From positions 8,816,001 to 8,880,000 of the forward strand of contig CM040087.1 in NCBI GenBank assembly GCA_022496805.1: a stretch of DNA of 64,000 nt, read 5' to 3'. Origin of the DNA: Pohlia nutans. Its lineage: Eukaryota > Streptophyta > Bryopsida > Bryales > Mniaceae. The notes beneath the pieces were generated by a model. That model searched no databases. It had not been told where the DNA came from and saw only the letters and a program-made list of their open reading frames with translations. Position 1 is the first letter of the stretch. Each line of letters opens with the position of its first letter. A program made the position numbers and the translations under genes. Shown here in pieces: positions 11,625 through 23,529 of this stretch.

Positions 11625-11835
11625 AACCGAAAATCGTGTCTCAAAGTGGAAAGAAACTTTAAACTCACCTTAGACTCATTTTGAGTTTAAAATGACTGCA
11701 AAATTAGTCTATGATGAGTTGAAGAATAATCTAAAGCAAGGTCCTAACGCCACCATGAGGTGTGGAGCTCGTGACCTCCTCAATGCTAGAAGATAGTGTC
11801 CACACGCTCCTTCAAGCCAAGAGCCCCACACACAT
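11625..11835 (+). mobile_element. Partial, diverged copy of miniature element M
   Basis: It starts AGAGTTAACCGAAAA and contains CTCAAAGTGGAAAG, GATGAGTTGAAGAATAATCT and later segments in the same order as 21185-22310, with deletions. It sits near the point where arm similarity of the palindrome begins. Confidence 0.45.
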
Positions 11836-12282
11836 AACATTCTTGTACTAGCTTGAATTGGTTTTTTTTTTCTACAAGATTTTTATTTGAATTGAGAGTT
11901 TTTAGTGCTATTGTAAAGCATCATTTCTAACATTGAGGATTGATACCTCTGTAATTAGAAAAGGACCATATCAAGGCACCTCGAGGATGTTATAAATATG
12001 TCCAAGGTGAAATTGGAAATTGAATATGTGCACTCATGTTGGTGCTATTATAGACATTGATATTGGCTGACAATTGCAGGATCTTACAGTGGGAAAAAAC
12101 AATGAATCCTGCATCACTAGAATAAGAGGATGAACTTTGGTTCAAAGACCTTTGTGAATGAAGAGGGTGTTGAAGTAATTTTATTATTTTGTTATTTGGA
12201 CACAAATATTCAGTGCTACCCTTGGTGCCTTCAAGACTTCATGAAACGGACTCGGTGATTGTTATTGGGAGTACAATGACGA

Positions 12283-12645
12283 GATAGATAGAAACTCCGG
12301 TCCCTTTAGGGGCCGGCGTGAATGAAGTGTCCATTCGTTATGCCAATGATCCGATGCCCACCGGACAAGGGGAAATTGGGACAATACTACTCTCCCCTTT
12401 CGAGGATGGACACTATAGTGACACACTATGCTACTACCTAGCTAGCCACTAGTGCCTTGAAGATACCGGACATGGTATCCCCCCAAAGGGCTTTGAGGTA
12501 CCCATACAACAAGGTCCAAGGACCCCCCAACATAGTTGGATGGACTATGGTGGTGAGCACCACGTCGGCATGGGGAATAGAACCCACAACCTCCTCATTG
12601 GGGGCCATGAGCCCCAACCACCAAGTCAAGGCCCGTGGTGCCTGG
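12283..12645 (-). mobile_element. tRNA-headed SINE with LINE-derived 3' tail
   Basis: Both sides carry ACAATGACGA (12273-12282 and 12646-12655), a perfect 10-bp target-site duplication. On the minus strand the 5' part has Pol III promoter-like boxes: an A-box-like TTGACTTGGTGG (12618-12629) and a B-box-like GGTTCTATTCC (12574-12584), with tRNA-like spacing. The 3' half matches the tail of the retrotransposon at 23530-27567 and ends in a TCTATC repeat, as that element does. The open frames across it are incidental. It would be mobilised by the LINE's machinery; this is inferred from the shared tail. Confidence 0.8.
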
Positions 12646-12803
12646 ACAATGACGACAAATAGTTGAGGGGAGAAGCGAGTAGACTATATTTTGGTAATCT
12701 TTTGCTCCTAAAGATTGGTTACCGAATATAATCATTGTTTTGGCAGTGAGATGCTAACTTATATCCACTAGTAGAAATCTTGACTAAAGTGATAGGTCTT
12801 TAA

Positions 12804-13125
12804 TTCTTAAACGTCCCAGCGTCCAGAAATTGGATCACAAACAAATTAAAAGCCCTGCAACTTTCTCATACAATCTCGGATGACTTTCAGTCAAGTCACC
12901 TTTGTAAGACTGTTCAATTCTTTAGCAATTACAATAAATCTCATGTGATGGGAAATTATTGATAATATCGTAGAGGTCTCCAACTACAAGTATGTCAAAT
13001 TTGTTGAGTAGATTTTATGTTTGTAATGGTGCTCTCATGTACACTTCATGTACATCTGAGCCATGCTAATATCTATTTTTAAGGCTAAGATCTACTTGTG
13101 TTCAAATGTTCGGTACGTTTAGGGG
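12804..13125 (+). mobile_element. piggyBac-like TTAA MITE, family C, short form
   Basis: TTAA is at 12800-12803 and 13126-13129. The left end shares ACGTCCCAGCGTCCAGAAAT and GGATCACAAAC with the long form at 8023-8602, and the right end shares GGTACGTTTAGGGG. Internally deleted relative to the long form. Confidence 0.7.
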
Positions 13126-13850
13126 TTAATGACTCAATGCCCGTAACATGTCCATTTTGACTCACAGTGGCCTTTAAGTCATTATGGACATGTTACAGAC
13201 ATTTAGTCCTTAAAGACTTATCACATCAGACAAGATTTTCACTAGTTATCATTCATCTAAATGGATGATGTTTCCATATCTTTTTTAGATAGAAGAATGT
13301 TTCCATATTCATGAAAATAAATGGATAGAAGTTGTCATATCTGTAAGATAAGTAGACAAAAAATATTTGCTTGAGAAACTCGATGAAGGGAGAAAGTGAT
13401 ATGGTATATTCACATTGTGCATGTGACACTTAAATCCAGTCACTGTTGAATAGAACTAGTTGCAAAACAAGCCGAAAACTTGAGTGGGAATTTGCGCATC
13501 AAAAAATGCATAGTTTGGTCCAATGCATGATTCTCACGGATCATGAGATGCTATTAGGGTGAGAATGAGTAAGGAGTTTCCGAATACATAACCTCATGGA
13601 CCGATGGTAATGTAAATTGCAACTCAGTTTCTAACCGCGATGATATTTTGAATGATATCTTTCAATACGATAGCGGTCTGTTCGACAAGTTCTTGCAATC
13701 TCATTGGCTCAAAGGTTATTTGCTATATAATGTAACACTTGATCTCATGAAGTTGATCTCACGAAGTTGATCTCATGAATAGTTGTTTCCAATACACTAA
13801 ATCTACCACTTTTTGCATGAGAATCTACAATAGAACAAAACTTCTTTCGA

Positions 13851-14093
13851 CCCCTAAGCGTCAAATGCCCAGTATGGCCATTTGCGTCATTGAACTAAGC
13901 AACAATGGCATTTTCTCATTTTACCTCATTTAACCTTGTTTTTTGATTGCAATAATTCATTTTAAAGCTTTACAGTACAAGATCAATAGTGTTGATCGTG
14001 TCAAATTGCACTCATTTTCATAGCAACAAATGATTTGTATTAGGGCGTCCAATTTTCCTCCGCTATAGAAAATACACAGTGGACGCTTAGGGA
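13851..14093 (+). mobile_element. piggyBac-like TTAA MITE, family D, copy 2 (empty site known)
   Basis: Family D sequence with termini CCCCTAAGCGTC. TTAA is intact on the right (14094-14097) and degraded to TCGA on the left (13847-13850). The right palindrome arm lacks the element: the matching position has a single TTAA at 62367-62370 between the same flanks (ACAATAG-ACAAAA on one side, TGGTTGATCCCT on the other). The insertion therefore postdates the arm duplication. Confidence 0.85.
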
Positions 14094-14097
14094 TTAA

Positions 14098-15120
14098 AAA
14101 TGGTTGATCCCTCTGTAGACTACTATACATCAAAGCATTTCTTGACCTCTACCTTGCTTCTGCAACATTTGAGGCGAACCAATTGCAATATTGCAAACTA
14201 TTCACTCTACTTCTAATGTCGAAATGCAATAGGACTTAGTTCGGGTTTGCTTTGAACTACTTAGCGGTCAAGACGTAATGAGTTGAGAAATGTTGCAGTG
14301 TGAAGTGGTTGCAGAGGGAGAAACCACTCTCACAAGAAAATTTTCACTCTTGTAGATTTTCATGCTAGATGTAGTAAGTTTAGTGTACAGAAAGTGTACT
14401 CAAAAACTTAGATGCTATAGATCAGATGATTCCAAATGGTCGAGTTATGTAGCAAGGAGAATACTCTTGGGTGACATTAGTAGGAAATGTGTTATTTTTC
14501 ACTTACTATAAATAAAAGGGAATGAAACCGCGCGAGGCACATGGGTTGAGTCAGTGCTGGTGAGTGCTTTTGGTCACAAGAAGACATAAATTATAGACAC
14601 AATATTCCACCATTGTTCACATTGTTTGCACGAAGTGTGGAATGAAAAACGACACATCTGCTACTAGTGTGATGCAAATAGTCGATAACAGCCATCAGAA
14701 ACTTCAAAGCATAGGAACAACGTGCCATGATGGTGCATTGATATGCAATTAAGATAATTTGGTGCCAACCTTCATACCAACCTAATATGAATAAAATGAC
14801 ACTAAAATGACCTCTATGCAGCCTTTGGTGTCAAAATGGCCCCAAAATAGTTTGGCCCAACTTTTCTGATGGTTGCTAAACATTAAGATTGTTCTTTGAA
14901 AGTTGAACTGACGACTGTCATTCTGAAAATGAGAGACGTTTTTAATGGACCACAGGGAGTGGATCCGAGAGCCCTGTAAGTGCAATGTCCACGTGGATTC
15001 CAACCAGGGTGTGGACCAATGGGACACATCCTCGTCACCCATCGTCCTCCCCAGCTCTCCCTACTACACTACCCCCATTGCTTCCGACACGAGCTGCCGG
15101 GCAATCTGTTGTCGGTGGCG
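14098..15120. other. Intergenic sequence upstream of PRCP copy 1
   Basis: No gene seen. It aligns patchily with about 60770-62370 in the right arm. The last 180 bp or so before the ATG are GC-richer, conserved between arms and probably promoter plus 5' UTR. An upstream in-frame ATG at 14980 exists but is less likely to be used than 15121, which begins a clear signal peptide. Confidence 0.5.
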
Positions 15121-18100
15121 ATGGCGATGGCGAGCCGGAATTGGGCGGTGACGGTGGTGGTGGTGGTGCTGTGGCTGAATTGCTGCAGCCATTGTTGTCT
15201 GGCAGCGCGGGCGTTCGTGCGATCGCATTCGCTGAACGGAGCGTCGTCGTACGTGACGCAGGAGCCGCTGTGGTTCTCGCAACGCGTGGACCACTTCCAA
15301 TCGCAGGACCGCCGCGTCTTCCCCCAGCGCTTCTACCAATCCCTCGACTCCTTCCATCGCCCCTGCAACGCGCCCATCTTCCTGCGCATCTGTGGCGAGG
15401 GCACTTGCAGCGGCATCCCCAACGACTACCTCGCGGTATCCTTCTGCAATCTCCATTCCCAATGCTGCTTCAATTCGTGTTCTAATCATTCTCTGGTTCC
15501 GAGAAGCCCCTTCTCACTGATCATCGGATGGATTTAAAAACTAACCCCCTGCTGCAAATCATCTGTTTGTTTGTGTGAAAATGACTTCAGTTTGACACGA
15601 TCCACACACTGTTGATCTTGTAGTATAGAACAAGAGCTTTAAAATGATGTTGATTGCAATCAGAAAACGAGGTAACATGAGAAAATGCCAACGTTGCAAA
15701 GTCAAGTGATGCAGATGGCCATATTGGGCGTTTTAGACGAATAGGGGTTAATGCCATTTTCATGTTTTTATATAGTATCTTTGTAATGTGCTTAAAGATC
15801 AAATCTGAAAAGGAACTATGAAGAACTTGAAATGACACTGGAATAACAGTAGCATTTCAGTATTAACCCTAGTAATTGATAAGAAGCTTATGTGATGTGT
15901 ACGTGCTTGATTAGTCTTTCTGGACTCCATTTGTGTGCTGGAAATTGGCGTCAATTGACGGGGCTAGGTTTTGGTTTTGGTGTGTAGGTGCTGGCGAAGG
16001 AATTCGGAGCAGCCATTGTGAGCTTGGAGCATCGGTACTATGGCGAGAGTTCTCCTTTTGAGGAGCCGACATCCGACAATCTGAAGTATCTGTCGTCGAA
16101 CCAAGCTCTGTTTGATTTGGCTACCTTTCGCGATTTTTTCCAGGTTTATTTTCTTCTGTTTTGTTTGTATTGTTTCTCCCCCACTTTTCGAGGAGATCTT
16201 TCTCTGCTGTTGTTCAGTTGGATGCCATTGCTATAGAGTGCTTGGCAATTATGGTAGAGGATACTCTTTCCATGACTTTAATCATTATGTAGGAATGTGA
16301 TTTCATCGGGAGAGTAGTCTAAAACGCTCACTTTGGGTACTACAAGAGCCAAATTCTCTTGAGATCATATGATTTTCTTATGCAATCGTTGGAAGTGGGA
16401 GGTTGTGGACCCATATTGAAGGGACAGTGTAGACACTCCCATTTTCCGATTCTGTGGCAATTAGCCAGGTCATCCTTACACGTAACTTGCTAGTGGAAGG
16501 CCAACCAAGTGGAAGGGAAGATATGAGTGACAGGGGGCAGTCAATAGGAGACGGGATTAGGTCTGTAATGGGTTTAATATTCTCATTTTTCGGCAATGCC
16601 CTTCGCAGGAGAAGGTCAACAAGCAGTTCAACAGGACAAGCGAAGAAGATAATCCATGGTTTGTATTTGGAGTATCATATCCTGGGGCTTTGAGCGCCTG
16701 GTTTCGGTTGAAATTTCCACATCTGGTGCGTGGTAGTCTTTCCAGTTCAGGGGTTGTGCTTGCGGTCCACAACTACACTGCGTTTGATCAACAGGTATGC
16801 TCGGAATTGAATTCTCCATCTTTCTCAAGTGCAGTACTCCTTTGATATGGAAGAGCAGCATACATTAGGTTCCATTACCCTTGCCGTTTCTGTTGGTTAA
16901 ATCCCTGTACCCTATGGTCTCAGGTTGCAGCGTCGGCAGGACCAGCATGTGCAAGTGCACTTCGTGAAGTCACTCAAAAAGTGGACGAAGGGTTGGCCGC
17001 CAATGCCACCAAAATCAAATCAGTGTTTGGATTGGAACAGGTCCGTCCTCTCTACTCGATGTAGACGACTCATACATAAATGTTTTCATTCTTACAGCAT
17101 ATCCATGCAGGCGCCCTTCTAAATCCCTATTGCTTTGTTGAACCTAGAGGACTTGGTCCTTTGGCGTCTAGTTTACTCGATGTTTTTCAAGTTTTGAGCT
17201 TAGTTTATTGGTCTCCAGATATACTGAAGTATCTACGCCATCCACATAAGTGATAATCAAAGGATATTGGATGAACCAACAAGTAGTGGATATGCAGGTT
17301 GTGGTTCTATGTAGCAATTGAATTCACTTGAAACTACCATACCCATATTGCACATAGTCTATATGATGTAGATGTCTACTGGTTTTTCTCCGATCTGTTG
17401 CATAATCAAAAACATGAAGAACTCAATGCTCGTTTCATCTTCAATCTGGTGTAAGTTGTTGTGATGTTAATAGTAACTGATCGAGTGCAACGGTGTTGGG
17501 TGAAGTTGAAAAACGATGGAGACTTTCGCTACCTGCTTGCCGACGCAGCAGCCGAAGCTGTAAGTTTTATCTGACTGATTTTGCATTTGACAAGCGAAGT
17601 GCATGTTTAAGTTTCGATTATTGTTCATCATTATTGGACTTTATGTACCTTTTGGTCATCCTTCTATTGCTGGAAGAGCTCCCGAATAATTTTCGAGGCA
17701 TACCTTTGTAAAGACAAAACTGCTAATCATTTTGTGATTTTAACTTGTGGTTGCAGTTCCAGTATGGCCACCCTGACATCCTCTGTTTGCCGCTTGTAGC
17801 TGCACATACGCCTGGCCAAGGCCAAGATGTGGTGGTAATATCATTCTATCCACCTCATTCAATGAGTTCCATACGATCATGTCATTAAAAGTTTGCCATT
17901 GCTTTGTATCATGTAGTTGACGATACTGCGATCTGTAGGCATTCGAACACTCTTGTTTGATCTCGAAAAGGTTTTGCAAGCCTCCAGGTCATAGTAGTTG
18001 TTTGAATGTATTTTTTCTTTTTTGGGTCTAATTGAGTACTGGCGCATGGCTGGCAGGCTGCATACGCTGAATTTGTGAACTCCTTTTTTTTGGGCTCCTT

Positions 18101-19878
18101 CGGTGTGGATCCTAAAAGCTACGACCAAGAGCATTTGAAACTCACCAAATCTGGGCCAGATACCGGTGAGTTTAAGACTCATCAATATTTTACACTTGAC
18201 ACTTGCTGACGCTATCAATTCAGAAGCGTTTTTGTTTTTTGGGAGATAACTAGTCCGAACGTGTTGTAACTATTAGATGTATCCCCTAAAGGACCAAGAA
18301 GCCGAAATCGAGCCTCATGTTTTCTTCGCAGTTTTGAGTAGGTCTCATGTGGACTTCGTTTTCTTCATATTTATATGTTTTCTGACCCCACACATGCAAC
18401 GTTCTTGTCCGATTCCGGTGACATAAAATTCGGTTCCATCTGAATGATATTTTTCACGATATGATTGATTGAATTTGTCATTGTAAAACCATGAAGTCCT
18501 TGGTCCTTCAGGGGTTATTAGATTTACTAGATTTATTGTCGTATGATTGTATAGCGGCCGTAGAATTTAAAACTCACTCCCTTGGCCTCAAACATTGTTT
18601 TCAGGTGACCGTCAATGGTGGTACCAAGTGTGCACGGAAGTTGCGTACTTCCAGGTGGCACCTTCTGAGAACACCATTCGCTCTCCTGGCGTAAACGAAA
18701 AGTGAGCGACACATCAGGAAGTCAGAGACAAGCCATTTGCATTGCGAAACATAAGTGAGAGAGAAACGTGTTTAAGCTGAGGTATTAGCTGCAGATGATA
18801 CAACTTTGGGACACAAGTGCATGTGAATCATAATTGTGTGATTGTGTATGACAGGTATCACCTGGACCTCTGCGCAAATGTGTTTGGAAATGGGACATAT
18901 CCAGAAGTCGACATCACGAATCTTTACTATGGCGGGTCTGGAATCACTGGTATAGCACACCCTTAACATCCAAAAGAGCCTTAGTTAGTAGTGAGAGTAT
19001 TCTTGAACTGTTGCTCGATGGTTTTAATCTATAATGAGCATTTACGATGCCGTCTGTAGTTGGGTTGGAGGGTGTAATACGAGATGGGATGCTGACATGT
19101 TATGTTTTGATCTGATCTGAGGTGCAGCAACAAATATATTCTTCACGAATGGCTCACAGGATCCATGGCGCCATGCTTCGAAGCAGGTGTCATCACGTGG
19201 AGGTGAGTGGCAGCTTATTTGGTTATCTTTTTATGAGAGGGGATAGGATTTTGAGCGTTGAGAGGGCTAAACTGATTGAGAGGGCATACGCATAACCTGA
19301 TGAATGATATGGGCATCTGGGGAGCAGAGCCTGCCATCACCATATCGTGTCACAACTGTGGGCATGGAACGGATTTGCGGGGTTGCCCGCAGTCGCCTTT
19401 CCAAATCGAAGGTACTTCACTACCCTCTGCATACCCACCCACATGCTTTCTTCTTCCCATATTACAATCAAAGCGTACGTCAATTTCTCATCTCTAAAGA
19501 TCCACAAAATTGTCACTTGGTAAATCAATGATAGTAATGAACACTCGATCAACATTATGATAATTTTGACTCAATAATATGAGGTTGATGCCAAGGACAA
19601 AAGCATCACACTAGTAATTAAAGCACACCAGTTGCGTAACACTTAACATCAACTCGACGGGAGGACTGTATGAATGCAGTGCCTATCAACTGAATATTAA
19701 GATCTTGTCAATCTAATGGGCGGGGTCTTTGGCCATTCCTGACATGTTGTTGGTTTCGTGTGCGTCAGGTGATGCCACGAAGTGTGCCAAGCCCTTCGAA
19801 GTGCACAAAGCAAGGCAACGAATTGCGGACTTTATTGAGAAGGTGCTCCACCACAAGGACACTGTCCTCATCCTTTGA
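15121..19878 (+). CDS. PRCP-like: Serine carboxypeptidase S28 (Pro-X carboxypeptidase-like), copy 1, 12 exons
   Basis: Exons: 15121-15435, 15988-16143, 16609-16794, 16924-17040, 17506-17559, 17757-17834, 18057-18165, 18605-18701, 18855-18949, 19128-19202, 19328-19411, 19769-19878. All introns are GT-AG and phases join to 491 residues, the usual size for plant S28 proteins. Residues 1-30 form a hydrophobic signal peptide, so the product should be secreted or vacuolar. Family motifs in order: EHRYYGESSPF (exon 2), the nucleophile Ser180 in GVSYPG (exon 3), Asp414 in NGSQDPWRHAS (exon 10) and His440 in NCGHGTDLRGCPQSP (exon 11), a complete catalytic triad. The family cleaves C-terminal residues or dipeptides after proline. 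MITEs lie in introns 1 (15545-15747) and 7 (18283-18514). The fifth acceptor (GTGAAG|TTG) is weak but yields the conserved LKNDGDF start. The mirror copy lies at 56016-60767. The exact plant S28 subgroup is uncertain. Confidence 0.9.
15545..15747 (-). mobile_element. piggyBac-like MITE family D in PRCP intron 1 (left arm)
   Basis: Family D in reverse relative to 9132-9379: the CCCAATATGGCC hairpin segment is near the right end, next to TTAA at 15748-15751; the left flank is CTAA. The same element sits at the same place in the right-arm gene (60132-60335), so it was present before the genes were duplicated. The terminal bases have decayed differently in the two copies. Confidence 0.8.
18283..18514. 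mobile_element. MITE family F in PRCP intron 7 (left arm)
   Basis: Ends are CCCCTAAAGGACCAAGAA and, inverted, CCCCTGAAGGACCAAGGA. Flanking TTAA sites are degraded. The orthologous insertion is at about 57373-57605 in the right arm, and a diverged partial copy ends at 35380. Non-coding. Confidence 0.7.
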
Positions 19879-20398
19879 TGCAGGTACTCTCTGTAGTATG
19901 TCTCTATATGGTTTGCCAGGGTTGTAATTTTTTTGTAAATAAGCCCCTGACGAATTGCCTCCTGAATAAGGCCTGCTGTGTTGTTGCTTTGTTTGCTTAA
20001 AGTCAGGTTGGCTAGTAGTGCTGTGAGGGGCTATTTGGAAACGGTTGTTACTATAAATAGCGCTCGTTGAATGAGCGTCAATATTGCTGGAGTAAGAGCA
20101 AGGTGGAAATTATTGACAGTCGGTGGTTTGAAAGGTGGATCCCTGGAATTTTTTAGTTTTTAATATTGGAAGAATGCCAAATAAATTCATGCTGCAAGAC
20201 TTAAGAGCACGTGTGATGCACTTGAAGCAGGTCGTAGGGACAGCGTCCGCATAGTTTGTTTATCTGGTGAATGAGATCTGATTTGTGAGGGTGCCGTAGA
20301 TCACAGTATATACAAGTGGTTGTCAATGTGGTGGTTTCTCCAGTATAATTATATTGGTTTACTACATTTGTAAATTTACCATTCTTAACCCTTTGTGT

Positions 20399-20608
20399 CT
20401 GTGTCCATGTACTAGGCGACGAACAGATTGCAACGTTTCTCTATACTACATCTTTTACATTTTTTTATCTATATAAGTTTTATTTGGTTCTTGTGCTAGT
20501 TGACTATCATTTGTGCGGTTTTGATCTTCAAAATAAGATATTGTGATTCTTTGAAAAACAACCCAATTATTTTATATCAAGTCTCATGTTTAGTTCAAAA
20601 AGTGAGAT
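20399..20608 (-). mobile_element. Truncated piggyBac-like MITE family A, inverted
   Basis: TTAA at 20395-20398 is followed by the family A right terminus read outward (CCCTTTGTGTCTG, then GTCCATGTACTAGGCGACGA, compare GTCCATATACTGGACGACGA at 55394-55412 on the minus strand). Similarity ends near 20608 where repeat S begins. It marks the point where similarity to the right arm stops (about 20390). Confidence 0.65.
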
Positions 20609-21080
20609 TTCCTAAACGTCCTCACCCCTCTCCAAAATTGGCAGTTTTGCAAAGATGCATCATAATATGCAATGCAGAGGGATATTTTGAACTTGATGTA
20701 TGAATATAAGTTGTACATTATCAATTTTAGATTCTATCCATATGGTTAGATGTGCGATTGTTGTCATAAGTACTTTTGTATGAAATTTGAAACTTGAAAT
20801 TGAAAATGCTTTTGTAATTTGATAACAAACAAGATTTTTTGGATGCATAATTTTATGATTTGACTTTTTTAAGAGCACTTTTACATTGAACTCTTCGAAA
20901 CTTTGGGTGAATCACTATGAAATGAGGCATAGAAATTTGACAATTCATCCCCTTTCTAATCGGATCACATATGCATGAAGCTAGCTTTCCAAAAAATATA
21001 TAACAAAAATTCCACATCGCAAAATGTCAATGACAAATGAGAAATTTGTGTTTGACTCTGTACATTGTCTATATTCTTGA
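20609..21080 (+). repeat. Dispersed repeat S, copy 1
   Basis: Begins CCTAAACGTCCTCACC and aligns through the AGGGATATTTTGAACTTG and TGGGTGAATCACTA segments with 53666-54190 in the same orientation. Because both copies point the same way while the arms are inverted, they are independent insertions and not arm homology. The terminal motif suggests a piggyBac-like element; the right end is not defined. Confidence 0.65.
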
Positions 21081-21285
21081 CAGGTGGACATTTAATATTT
21101 GTACATGGACAGTTTCCATGTAATATTTGTGCATGGAAATTTTCCAATATTATAGGCGCCATTTGTTTGGGTGATTTATTGCTACATTAGAGTTAACTGA
21201 GAAGTCAGCTCAAAGTGGAAAGTTTTAGCAAACTCCTCTTGAACTCCTTTTGAACTCATATGGAAATATAAATAGACCAAAAACT

Positions 21286-21710
21286 AAGGTATGCTGCCCT
21301 AAAACCACCACACCCCCCAAAATGGTTTGTTTAGCTTGACCCATAACCGCCACTGTTGGGGCTGAATTCCGTAATTTGTGGGACTGCTGTCAATTTTTGG
21401 TGGATGCTAGTGCGGTTTTGGGCGATGGTGGGCGCCTATATAGGTGCCTGTATGGCTGTCAACCCGGCCATAGAACATTAGGATTCCTTTCACACCTGCT
21501 GGGGTTAGTCGCAATGGGCACGATGTAATTGTTTTTTTAAACCCGTCTGCCTGGTCAGCCTACTGCATGGTCTCACACTTGCAGATGCTTCCAAAGTCTC
21601 AATAATAAACAATTGAAGTGTTGTAACTTAATTCATGATAATAATAATATTCTACTTGTGTCTGTACCTTAATTCAGAAGGTGATGAGTGTACTTCAGCT
21701 CGTCAGTGTG
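21286..21710 (+). mobile_element. Element L, left-end copy (partial)
   Basis: The first 130 bp (GGTATGCTGCCCTAAAACCA onward) closely match 21711-21840. The rest differs and includes a small palindrome, GGCGCCTATATAGGTGCC. The right terminus is not found, so it is a partial or rearranged copy. Confidence 0.5.
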
Positions 21711-22090
21711 AGGTATGCAGCCCTAAAACCACCACACCCCCCAAAATGGTTCGTTTGACTTGACCCATAACCGCCACTGCTGGGGCTCAATTCCGTAATA
21801 TGTGGGACTGCTGTCAATTTTTCGTGGATGGCAGTATGGTTTTGGGTTAGCTCATGAGCGGAATCTAGGAACAACAAAGTGTGAATTTAGGAAATTGTAT
21901 GTGATGTATGGGTCAGAGGTTACTTTCCACTTTGGAATTTTGTATAAAATTGACAAATGCGAATTAGATGTTGCAATTTTTTGGAATCCTCATCAAAACC
22001 TATTTCGAATGTGGTCATTTTTTTTTTCGAATTTAGCACTGCCAAAAATAGGTCAGATTGCTTAAGTTGGTGGTTTTAGGACAATCAACC
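21711..22090 (+). mobile_element. Element L, complete copy
   Basis: Termini are AGGTATGCAGCCCTAAAACC and, inverted, GGTTGATTGTCCTAAAACCA: imperfect TIRs with the core CCTAAAACCACC. Related 400-bp copies lie at 52381-52777 and 60984-61380. Non-coding. Superfamily unknown. Confidence 0.7.
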
Positions 22091-22541
22091 GTAGTTCACG
22101 ATGAGTTGGGAGACAATCTAAAGCAAGCCACTGCCATTATTCTCCACACTTCGTAATGACTCCCACACCTCCTACCAAAGCTCCAAGCCCATGGCCCACA
22201 AGGGGACAAGTTATGACACGACACTATTGAACCCAACTATAGTTCAAAAGAGAGATTAGAAGGAGGGCAAAAAGGGAGGTCAGATGGGCTTCTTTTCGGT
22301 TAACTCTATTGTTGTACAAAATATTTTGACAAAAAATGAACAATTAAAATGTAAAGAGAAAATACAACTACAATGCTTTTTGGACTGCAGAGTAGTATCG
22401 CTAAAATTTGGATGAATGTAGATTTTTGGATAATTAAAGTTATAATTCTTCCCTGTTATTTAGATGTTTGATATAGATCATGGATGTATCTGGCTTGATC
22501 TATTCACCAAAGATCGCAACTTGCATTATCGCATATAAATA

Positions 22542-22936
22542 CTTCCTATGTCCCATATTTGATGGTTTTCAAAAAAGAAGAAATTGTTCCAAATTACTTG
22601 ATGCAAATCATTTATTTGATTTGAAGTTGTTGTTTTAGAGCTTCTAGCAAAGCAAAATCACAATGCAAGTGCATATGAAGTGTTTTGTGAAGCTTGTCTT
22701 TGCTCATGTGTGGACCACAAACAACGTATGAATTACAATAGTTAAAATCAATGCTAGCCGCATATGTTCATTACATAAGAGAACACACTGCAATGAATAT
22801 CACCATATTGCTATGCAACATGCCACACATACCATGTGCAGTATGATACCTCTTTAATAAAGAACTACTTATCATTATAATTTGCTTAATTTTTTAATAT
22901 TTTTCCAGAGCATCACCTATCATGGGACAAAGGGAG
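22542..22936. mobile_element. Stowaway-like (Tc1/mariner) MITE
   Basis: TA dinucleotides flank it at 22540-22541 and 22937-22938. Ends read CTTCCTATGTCCCAT and, inverted, CTCCCTTTGTCCCATGAT, close to the CTCCCTCCGTCCC type known from plant Stowaway elements. Non-coding, 395 bp. Confidence 0.65.
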
Positions 22937-23019
22937 TATTGAATAAAAATCATTGACGGAGGTCGATCTATTGAATGTGAGACTCAAGTTCCACAACCTG
23001 AGGTCCGAGATGATCTTAA

Positions 23020-23244
23020 CTCCTAAACGTCTGAACATGCCGTGGCGGCCAGTAGAGTATGGTGTCTTTTGTTTGTCTTTAGAATGGATCCCCACCTTTA
23101 ATGGGTTTGAGTTCAAAAGAGAAATTGAAATTTAGATCAATGCAGTTCTAATGAGATCTTAAGATCCCAATTTGGAGTTTCTTGTTGATAGCAAATCTCA
23201 ATTCCACGACAACGTATATATTATCCCGATGTGACGTTTAAGGG
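23020..23244 (+). mobile_element. piggyBac-like TTAA MITE, family B-like
   Basis: TTAA is at 23016-23019 and 23245-23248. Left terminus CTCCTAAACGTCTG, with GCCGTGGCGGC hairpin; right terminus GTGACGTTTAAGGG. Similar size and internal text (AATGG, TCATGTC, GGGATCTCAATTTGGA-like block) to 7559-7780. Confidence 0.7.
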
Positions 23245-23529
23245 TTAAACTACAAGGTGATGGTGGTTAAGTACCCAAACTAGTGTTGAGGTTGGCAGTT
23301 CAATTACCAGTCGTGAAATCGTCTTCCTACTTGATTAAAAAATCTTGCCATGGGTTGCAAAAATGCAATTTGTGTGTTAAAAAACTTAAAAATTCAACAA
23401 CCTAGCAAGGTTTTTATTCCGAAGGGAGACAGTAGTGTCGTGGAACAATCACACCACAAATGAATAAATCTGGAATGACCACCCAGTCTATTTCTTGCAT
23501 GGTGTACTACCAGACTGTAGAGCAAGAAA

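Larger units (their letters stand above)
21185..22310 (+). mobile_element. Miniature element M interrupted by L elements
   Basis: Segments 21185-21285 and 22091-22310 are the two halves of element M, seen uninterrupted and inverted at 7204-7507. They are split by about 800 bp containing L elements. Joining the halves restores the order of the uninterrupted copy, which shows nesting. Confidence 0.65.

Noticed and set aside
12574..12645. A functional tRNA gene
   Set aside because: A and B boxes are present, but the sequence does not fold into a proper cloverleaf by eye, and the unit has a LINE tail and target-site duplications. It is a SINE head.
14980..15120. Upstream in-frame ATG of PRCP copy 1
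   Set aside because: It would add 47 residues before the signal peptide. The start at 15121 puts the hydrophobic segment at the N-terminus and agrees with copy 2, which starts at the equivalent place.
23246..23340. A second SINE head (box-like words TGGTGGTTAAGTACC and GGCAGTTCAATTACC)
   Set aside because: Spacing is suggestive, but there is no LINE-type tail, no terminal repeat and no target-site duplication, so I do not call it.
23460..23529. The first ATG of the 156-codon frame as the start of the retrotransposon protein
   Set aside because: Comparison with the right arm shows that 23485-23529 is host flank and target site. The element begins at 23530, so this methionine is not part of it.
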